DNA of 35,425 nucleotides from Seison nebaliae. Lineage: Eukaryota > Rotifera > Pararotatoria > Seisonacea > Seisonidae. This document shows positions 29,490 through 35,425 of this stretch, piece after piece. The position numbers and the translations under genes are program-made. The notes beneath the pieces were generated by a model. It was not told where the DNA came from, ran no database searches, and saw nothing but the letters and a program-made list of their open reading frames with translations. Each line of letters starts with the position of its first letter. Position 1 is the first letter of the stretch. The stretch is taken from NCBI GenBank assembly GCA_023231475.1, contig JALJEE010000769.1, forward strand, positions 1 to 35,425, written 5' to 3'.

Positions 29490-30141
29490 TTACATGTGAA
29501 AGAACGAAATGTTAAAGTTAAATATCTAAAAAATGCCATAACGCTTGTAATGTATACTGTCGGTTTTTCAATGAAGCACTTACCCTTAATCTTTGACTAG
29601 ATGGTGTAATACTTCTTTTGAATGCTCGTCGACAACCACCTACCGGTTGGAATAAACTTCGTGGTTCTAATCGTCTTTGTCTTTGATGAGGATAAATTGA
29701 ATTTAATGAACGAAATTTTTGATCTCCTGGTACAATTTCACAAGAAGCTCGTTTCAATCGAATCAATAATTTCTTCTTATAATGATGTACGCAACACAAT
29801 CCTGAACATCCATGTACGGAACCGCCAGCATTAGCCGGTGGTAATAATCCTAATTTCCTTTTAACAAAACAAGCATAAGCGTCGTATAAATGTTTGCGAC
29901 TGTATAATGATTGATATTTCTTCTTAAATTTTATCAATGGTGAATTGAAAATTTCGTCACATGAACAAACGCCATCACAAAGGCATGTGTGCTGAAATAT
30001 TTGACGTGATCTTCCCGTTAGTTCTTTCAGAACTCCCCACAATTCTAGAGAAGCATAAGTTTTTCTACAATCGACTAAATTGTCAAGTGTTATGGTGGAG
30101 AGAGATATTATTTCTATAAGAATTAGTAAGCGCATTTTCAT
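29490..30141 (-). CDS. Secreted Cys-rich protein, paralogue 1
   Basis: Exons read downward: 30141-29584 and 29525-29490, joined across a 58-nt intron with a perfect GTAAGT donor; 197 residues. A signal peptide (MRLLILIEIISLS...) is followed by a Cys-rich domain: LWGVLKELTGRSRQIF, CLCDGVCSCDEIF, SPLIKFKKKYQSLYSRKHL, AYACFVKRKLGLLPP, then a GLCC motif, and later HQRQRR and GGCRRAF. The same order is found in the gene at 30945-31445, about 800 bases upstream on the same strand, so the two are duplicates. The basic, Cys-paired design suggests a secreted ligand or binding protein, but I recognise no family. The 3' end lies 71 bases from the convergent gene ending at 29418. Confidence 0.75.
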
Positions 30142-30204
30142 TTGAACGTTATGTTTTTGAATAATTTAATTTTCAGTTTTATTTTACAGTTTTAAAAGTT
30201 TAAT

Positions 30205-30211
30205 TTATATA
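30205..30211 (-). promoter_or_regulatory. Possible TATA box of Cys-rich paralogue 1
   Basis: TATATAA on the minus strand, 64-70 bases before the ATG at 30141. Placement is compatible with a short leader; in AT-rich DNA the motif alone is weak evidence. Confidence 0.3.
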
Positions 30212-30273
30212 AGGTTTAATTTTTAGTGTATATTAATTATTATTATCGATTAATTACACCTACCAATTAATCA

Positions 30274-30456
30274 ATGCAATTAATTACACTTGTCTCAATC
30301 GTAAGATTCAATTCAACCAATGAACTTACCAATCGGTTTCGTTTATTACCCAGATTGTCTACAGTGAACTCTCTGCATCCTTTAATTTCAAAACGCAACA
30401 TTCTGATTAAAAAGAATATTGAAGAAAATGATATCATGAACAATGAATGTCATTGA
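30274..30456 (+). CDS. Small ORF, 60 aa, possible mitochondrial-type leader
   Basis: Begins MQLITLVSIVRFNSTNELTN, basic and hydroxylated without acidic residues until position 17, as in a mitochondrial presequence. It ends at a TGA overlapping by seven bases the stop region of the opposite gene. No family recognised. Its start faces the start of Cys-rich paralogue 1 across 132 bases. It may be a fragment. Confidence 0.35.
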   Translation: MQLITLVSIVRFNSTNELTNRFRLLPRLSTVNSLHPLISKRNILIKKNIEENDIMNNECH

Positions 30457-30759
30457 GATAAAGATTTCTTGGTTATTTCAAAACCATTTTGTAAATATTT
30501 AGGTTTTTGTGGAAATTTGTCTATTTCAAATGGGGTAAACGGAAGGTATCCCCGAAGTTTCTCTTTACTAAGCACCGTTCTCTCTTTATTGTCAGATTTG
30601 GTATTAAAAAAACTCGGGGATAGCTTCCTCTTTTTCACATTTTCTTACTGTTAAGAGAGAGAAACGTCGGGCATAATTTCCTACATTGTTCAAATGGTAG
30701 TATAAACTTTTTTCGACGTTTCGAATCAGAGCTTTCGTCACATCTTTAGATAAGTCCAT
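30450..30759 (-). CDS. Small two-exon orphan gene
   Basis: A starting ATG at 30759 opens MDLSKDVTKALIRNVEKSLY...; a second frame, 30629-30450, encodes RKLSPSFFNTKSDNKERTVL... and FTPFEIDKFPQKPKYLQNGF. It has no usable ATG of its own, so a splice is needed. Two introns keep frame: 30630-30684 (55 nt, donor GTAGGA, 84 aa) or 30630-30648 (19 nt, donor GTAAGA, 96 aa). I prefer the 55-nt one because its length is typical here. No family recognised. Confidence 0.45.
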
Positions 30760-30944
30760 CTTAATTATTCCGCGTTAATTTTGAAAAATAAATTTCGGAA
30801 ATTAAAATGATAAAAATAAAACCTAATTAATAAAACTTTCTAAAATAAAATTATAAAACCTAACATATATTTTATTTCCAGTTAAATTAACGCATTAAAA
30901 GAAATGGTGAAAGATGATAAGTGGAACAGCGTCCACAAAACCAT

Positions 30945-31445
30945 TTAATCGACATAAAAATATTTTTCATAATACAGACTGTAAATCGTTCGACAATCTT
31001 GTCCAAGACCCGGTAAGTAAATTTCTCTCTTTATCCTTTTATGTTGATAAAGCTGATAGAATTCATCATTTACATTATTTTCGAATGTGCAACGTGCACC
31101 TCTGTAATGCTTTTTACAACATAAACGCGATTTACCTACTAGATTTGTTGGTGGCATCTTACCCAATTTGGCTTTGACGAAGCATGCATAGGCATTGAAC
31201 AAATGTTTCCGACTATAAAGTGCTTGATATATTCGCTTAAATTTGATAAGCGGAGAACAGTAGATCTCTTCACATGAACATATCTCGCCGCAAAGACATA
31301 CACGTTGGAACATTTTACGAGATTTGGGTGTCAGTTTTCGTAATTCTTTCCAAAGATCTTTTGACGGTGATGAATGTTTTTTAGAAAATAATTGTTGAGG
31401 TAGTAAGATAAGAAAGGAGATTACCATTGATAATTCTGCGCGCAT
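30945..31445 (-). CDS. Secreted Cys-rich protein, paralogue 2
   Basis: Single ORF of 166 residues with an N-terminal signal peptide (ELSMVISFLILLPQQLF). Shared with paralogue 1 in order: LWKELRKLTPKSRKMF, CLCGEICSCEEIY, SPLIKFKRIYQALYSRKHL, AYACFVKAKLGKMPP, RLCC, QHKRIKRE and GQDCR. Conservation is highest over the CxCx3CxC motif and the SRKHL...AYACFVK stretch, which probably form the folded core. Paralogue 2 lacks a few residues before the LCC motif and has an extra Cys after EEIY. It starts 180 bases from the divergent EF-hand-like gene. No family recognised. Confidence 0.75.
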   Translation of the reverse strand: MRAELSMVISFLILLPQQLFSKKHSSPSKDLWKELRKLTPKSRKMFQRVCLCGEICSCEEIYCSPLIKFKRIYQALYSRKHLFNAYACFVKAKLGKMPPTNLVGKSRLCCKKHYRGARCTFENNVNDEFYQLYQHKRIKREIYLPGLGQDCRTIYSLYYEKYFYVD

Positions 31446-31625
31446 TTTACTCAGATCTCCGTGAGTTCCTTATAAAAAATTTGAATCATATTTTTGTCGA
31501 ATCAAATTAATTAATCAGAAGAAGAATTTCAATCGAAACAGATTCCACTTTTCTTTCCTTTTTATATTAGAACCATATTTGGTATATATTGGATACTCAA
31601 TTTTAGTTAGATCAATTCATCTATT

Positions 31626-33446
31626 ATGGGAAATCGATTCTCTAGTTCGGACAATGATCGAAATATTGAAGATTATCATTCAGCCATGTCGTCCCGCAAT
31701 CAATTCTTTCACAATAATTTAGGGAAATATGCGGAAACATTCGGAATTAGTAGTGAAAGATTACTAGACATTTTCGAAACGGAAATCGGATTTTATGATG
31801 AATCTTGGCAAGGCATTAAACGCCATCAATGGACATTAGCGAACTGTTTGTCATTGTTTTCCAAACTCTTCCCCAATTCTTCACAAGTCACACGTCGTAT
31901 GTATTGCGAAAGAATTATCGGTTTATTTGACACACCATTCATTTATGATATTGCACCATATCAGGTAGAATTATTAGAAAAATTTCAAACTAAATCACAA
32001 TGTGCTGCTTTCCAAGATTATTTGAACAATAATTTAGATCGACGAATGATCAATCTGAATGAGAAAGAAAAAAGAATTGAACATATTCTCAAAATCAAAC
32101 GGATTCTAAGCGATAATTATGATATGGATAATATTGGGAAATTGAATAATTCAAATAAATTATCGGACGATGTCATGTTAGAAATCTATCCAACGAAAGG
32201 ACTTTATTCACTTAGACCCAATCTGTTAATATTAGCGAAGAATTGTAAGAGCCATCAAGAGGGAGATTTTGATGAAAATCAGGAGAGATATCGAATGAAA
32301 TTAGAATATGATTTGTTCAATAATCATTTCTTAAATTTCATAACTTTTCGAGAATTATTAATTGGACTAATTCTTATGAGTAATCATCACAATATCAATA
32401 TTAATGATATGGAGAACATTCAAAGTAATTCGATTTATTTAAGAAACTTTCAGAATAAGTTGGAAGCTGCATTCGATCTATGGGACACAGCAGATAAGAG
32501 ATATCTAACACCGAATGAATTTAACGCATTAATTTATGCAATTTATAAAATATCAGGACATGCTGATGGATATAGTTTTCATTATTCTTCTCTTTCGACT
32601 ATCTAATCTTTTTATTCAAAAATAATAGATATCAAATTTGCATCTCAATGTTATACAAAATGTGCGAAAGTAAGTGGAGAATTATGGAAGTTGAAACAAT
32701 TAAAACAGTTCCAGAAGAAAGATATGTCCACCAATTGTAGCGAACTGCCACCACCTTGTGAAAATCGTACTGAAACGGCGAGTGAACTCTTCGAAAATAG
32801 ATTTGCGACACCCAACGATGAAACTGATCAATATTACGAAGAAATTTGTGATAAGAAGGATTGTGTAACTAAAGATGAATTTATTCGACTAATTTTGAAT
32901 AATGTTTTCTTTCGAAGTATCTTAGCTGGTTTCGGTTCGATTCCCGATATAACAACTTATGGAGAAGGACATCTTATCATCGGAATGCCGCAAGATCCAT
33001 CCTATCCTACTTTGACTACACCGAAAAAGAAGAGTAAAATTCCTCATGAAGGAAGTGATAAAGTGTTTAAAGGACAACATCCAGTCTCTCGAATCAATAG
33101 TAGTAATACTTATCCAAACTTATATCCAGTGGAAGATTTGGAATTGGAAATTAGTGGAAAATTATCGAGTATTATGAAGACAGCGATGTGTAGTCAATTG
33201 GAATGGACTTCTCCAATGCATCATCAATTATCCGACGACTTTTATAAAAGTCCATTAAAGAAATTGATTAAATCCGCTTCTTATCGAGATAAATATAAAA
33301 CGGAGAATGCCTATTGGCATGATTTGTTGATTGATACAAATAAAAACCAATTGAATCGTGAATGTCGAGATAAAGTGAAAATAGGAGATATTTATTCCAA
33401 TATCGAAGTTAAAACGATCGATGTGAATAATAAAAAAGAAATTTAG
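31626..33446 (+). CDS. N-myristoylated EF-hand-like protein
   Basis: Two exons, 31626-32574 and 32629-33446 (54-nt intron, GTTTTC...AATAG), 588 residues. The N-terminus MGNRFSSSD fits N-myristoylation (Gly2, Ser6), so it is probably membrane-tethered in the cytosol. Two EF-hand-like segments: FDLWDTADKRYLTPNEFNAL (Asp first and Glu twelfth, poor middle ligands) and EEICDKKDCVTKDEFIRLIL. The first half is helical, the second half polar with PSYPTLTTPKKK and phosphorylation-type sequence. The family is not recognised. Calcium binding is possible but the loops look degenerate. It shares a 180-bp divergent promoter region with Cys-rich paralogue 2 and converges on BUD23. Confidence 0.65.
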
Positions 33447-33598
33447 AATTAACTTCCACTCGAACAATAAATAAATTTTTTAGATCGAATAAATTTTTTA
33501 CAAATATCAAATATAGTACAATAATTGTTAAAATATCGTTATCGATGATATATAGAGTTGGTTGAGAGAAAGAAATATGTGAAGAAAAATAAGAGAAT

Positions 33599-34685
33599 TT
33601 AAAAAGCAATTTTTCTTCTTCGACCTGTATATTTCGTATCGGCTCGAACTTCTTTTCCTTGACGTCTTCGTCTTTCCTTTTTACTGAGAACTCGTTGACG
33701 TCGTGTTATTGTAGGACCTTTCTTATTCTTCTTTACATTCCCTCGTTCACGTCGAAGATTTAATTGGTTTTTCGAATCATCCAAATCTTCAAAACAAAAT
33801 TGTATAAATAAATTTTAAAAAAATGAACTTGGAGGTAAATCGTTGATTGTGCCACCAGTAAATAAACACAAATATATTTTTTTAGCTCTTGTTGAATTAG
33901 GATAATCGATAACTAGACCTCCTGTAAAACCACATAACATCGCTTGTTTCATAATCAAATCAGCTTGCGTTTGACTTGACGGATAGAACTGGAATACAGC
34001 TTTTCCTCCTTGCACTAATGAAGCGAAAATAGTTTGGAAAAACTTTCTAAGACGCTTTATCGGATTGTGATCGTTTCTATCACTATTACACAACCATTGA
34101 ATGGCTGATATGCTTATAATTGCGTCAAATGAGGCTAATATCCATAAATGTTAGAAAGATAAGAGAAACAAACGTACCTGGTCTGAATGGAACACCATCA
34201 CCAATATCATTTAAAACGGCATCACCATTATTTAATAAGTTCTTATTATTTTCTTCTTCTTCATTATCATCATCTTCTTCTTCCGTATCCATATCATCAT
34301 TATCATCATCATCATCATCTTCTTCTTCTTCTTCTTCTGATATCATTTCAAGATCATTAATTGGTTTGTTTCGTTTATTATGGAAAACATTCAACATCGA
34401 TTCACTGATATCAACACCCACCTATTTAATTACTTCATGTTTCGAGAAAGATTTTACTTAAAATTAAACCCAGTAATGACCTGCTTTTGCTACTACTTCC
34501 CCACTCAAGCCAGACCCACAACCAACATCTAAAATCAATGAGCATTCTTCCAAATTCAACAACTCTAATGCTCTTTCCGATAATTTCTTCTGGATAGTTC
34601 GTATTCGACTGTTTTTCGTATATTTGGCAGCTTCCTCGTCGTTGTAAAAGTATTGGGGAGGACCTTGTGATTCAGGACGAGACAT
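33599..34685 (-). CDS. BUD23: 18S rRNA (guanine-N7)-methyltransferase BUD23
   Basis: Exons read downward: 34685-34470, 34421-34178, 34134-33829, 33786-33599; 954 nt, 317 aa. With TRMT112, BUD23 makes m7G in the small-subunit rRNA (human G1639) and helps 40S maturation. Conserved pieces: N-terminal MSRPESQGPPQYFYNDEEA, SAM motif LILDVGCGSGLSG (50-62), GHYWVGVDIS across the first splice, PFRP then SFDAIISISAIQWLCN, GFTGGLVIDYPNSTRAKK, and the C-terminal KKERRRRQGKEVRADTKYTG. All methyltransferase motifs are intact. A highly acidic insertion (about residues 101-129, almost all Glu and Asp) sits between the SAM-binding half and the catalytic NPPY-equivalent region, where other BUD23s have a short loop. 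Introns are 48, 43 and 42 nt (GTTTAA, GTACGT, GTTCAT). Confidence 0.95.
34258..34335 (-). repeat. GAA/GAT triplet-rich tract in BUD23
   Basis: TTC/ATC triplets on +, read on the minus strand as Glu and Asp codons; this encodes the acidic insertion of BUD23. Confidence 0.85.
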
Positions 34686-35096
34686 CGTGCTTTCAGATTG
34701 ATTACGAAGCTTCTTTCTTAAAAGTTAACCTGAGATAAAAAACAACGATATACTATGGTTTATCTGAAATATTTAATTAAATTACATTATTATGTGTATA
34801 AAATATACATCATAATACATGTATTACCCTACAATAGGTTTTAGTTATAACTTTACAGAACTGTGTTATATCAACGTTATGATTTTATTATGAAAATTTT
34901 ATTCGAAGATAATTCGACAAATACTATTATAAAACAATAAAACTTAAGGTAAAATAAGTAAAAGATGTTATAAAGTCTGCGTTATTTTACATATGCTTAT
35001 GAATATGCTATTGAAGAAACAAGATCTTTTTTAATATAATCTTCATTTGATCAATCCAATTAATCTTTATTATACATATAGTATTATTATTATTAT
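34686..35096. other. Intergenic, 411 nt, downstream of a minus-strand gene and upstream of BUD23
   Basis: AT-rich, with an ATT/TTA run at 35082-35100. No gene seen. It should hold the BUD23 promoter and the 3' UTR of the gene to the right (AATAAA-like sequence on the minus strand). Confidence 0.5.
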
Positions 35097-35425
35097 TTAT
35101 TGATTAAATTCCCGTCGGGATAAATTAGAAAAAAGTGAAAAAAAAAAAATTTGATCTTCGCCGATATTGATTAATCGGTGTAATTCGGCGAGAGAATCCA
35201 TATCGATTGGCATAGAAACTGCGGGATCAAAGGAAAAAGTGAAATCTCTAAAATCCTCAATTGGAATCTAAGGCGATAAACCGTAATAACGAACAGTATG
35301 CGAAAATATCGATCGATTATTTAGGATGTCTATGTTCGGAATTTGTGACATGTGAAAATTCGAATCGGTGATTTTGTCAATAAGTGTAAAGACTCGACGA
35401 GAGAAGAGAATAGGTAGGGGAAGGA
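35097..35425 (-). CDS. 3' end of an unrecognised minus-strand gene (partial)
   Basis: On the minus strand a frame opens from the edge (FTLIDKITDSNFHMSQIPNI...) to a TAG at 35268-35270. Directly beyond, in the same phase, is IPIEDFRDFTFSFDP... and MDSLAELHRLINIGEDQ..., ending at a TAA at 35097-35099. An intron must remove the TAG. The simplest is 35268-35294, only 27 nt (GTTCGT...CTTAG). A longer intron of about 131 nt from another frame is also possible. I do not recognise the protein. A run of 12 T lies near the end, so the exact C-terminus depends on its true length. Confidence 0.45.

Noticed and set aside
30914-31177. Plus-strand ORF with a GTAAGT donor, antisense to Cys-rich paralogue 2
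   Set aside because: The opposite strand encodes the conserved Cys-rich protein; the plus frame looks like its shadow.
32670-32675. GTAAGT in exon 2 of the EF-hand-like gene
   Set aside because: The frame is open on both sides and no suitable acceptor in phase follows nearby.

Overview
The window reads as nuclear DNA of a small, compact animal genome. It is strongly AT-rich and holds about 22 genes or gene candidates in 35 kb, most broken by introns of only 34-75 nt. The recognisable set is metazoan: Kazal inhibitor, Maf-type bZIP factor, dopamine beta-hydroxylase-like protein, PKMYT1, MORN4, TAF12, CRIPT, RRP1, BUD23 and a C20orf85/CIMIP1-type ciliary microtubule inner protein. The last implies motile cilia, so I would not call it a nematode or arthropod. 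A reduced ciliated lophotrochozoan-type animal (an orthonectid, dicyemid or rotifer, for example) would fit, but the sequence alone does not identify the species.

Layout. 1-6113 (+): tail of an unknown gene, a Nuf2-like coiled-coil gene, the CIMIP1-like gene, then RRP1 in nine exons. 6930-11450 (+): a 1198-residue Maf-like protein with an N-terminal bZIP, then a secreted two-domain Kazal inhibitor. 11992-15755: MORN4 (+), holding an antisense basic ORF in its largest intron, converging on TAF12 (-). 16318-22079 (+): PKMYT1 and an unrecognised 704-residue protein, separated by 1.7 kb without a gene. 22391-29418 (+): seven co-directional genes with small gaps: a DBH-like protein that has lost its copper ligands, a membrane-anchored orphan, a Cys-containing orphan, CRIPT, an MSP-domain gene, a Cys/Pro-rich single-pass membrane protein and another single-pass protein. 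29490-31445: two paralogous secreted Cys-rich genes (-) flanking two tiny convergent genes. 31626-34685: an N-myristoylated EF-hand-like gene (+) converging on BUD23 (-). 35097-35425: the 3' end of another minus-strand gene.

Most introns were placed by using protein homology to fix the reading frame on both sides. They share an unusual donor, GTT rather than GTA/GTG AGT: 29 of 37 placed introns, and 23 of 26 in the five genes with best homology support. Acceptors are mostly TAG and often AAG. The most interesting items are this donor preference, the copper-less DBH-like protein with a C-terminal membrane anchor, the two Cys-rich secreted paralogues, the Maf protein with bZIP-first order, and a palindromic poly(A) signal apparently shared by MORN4 and TAF12.
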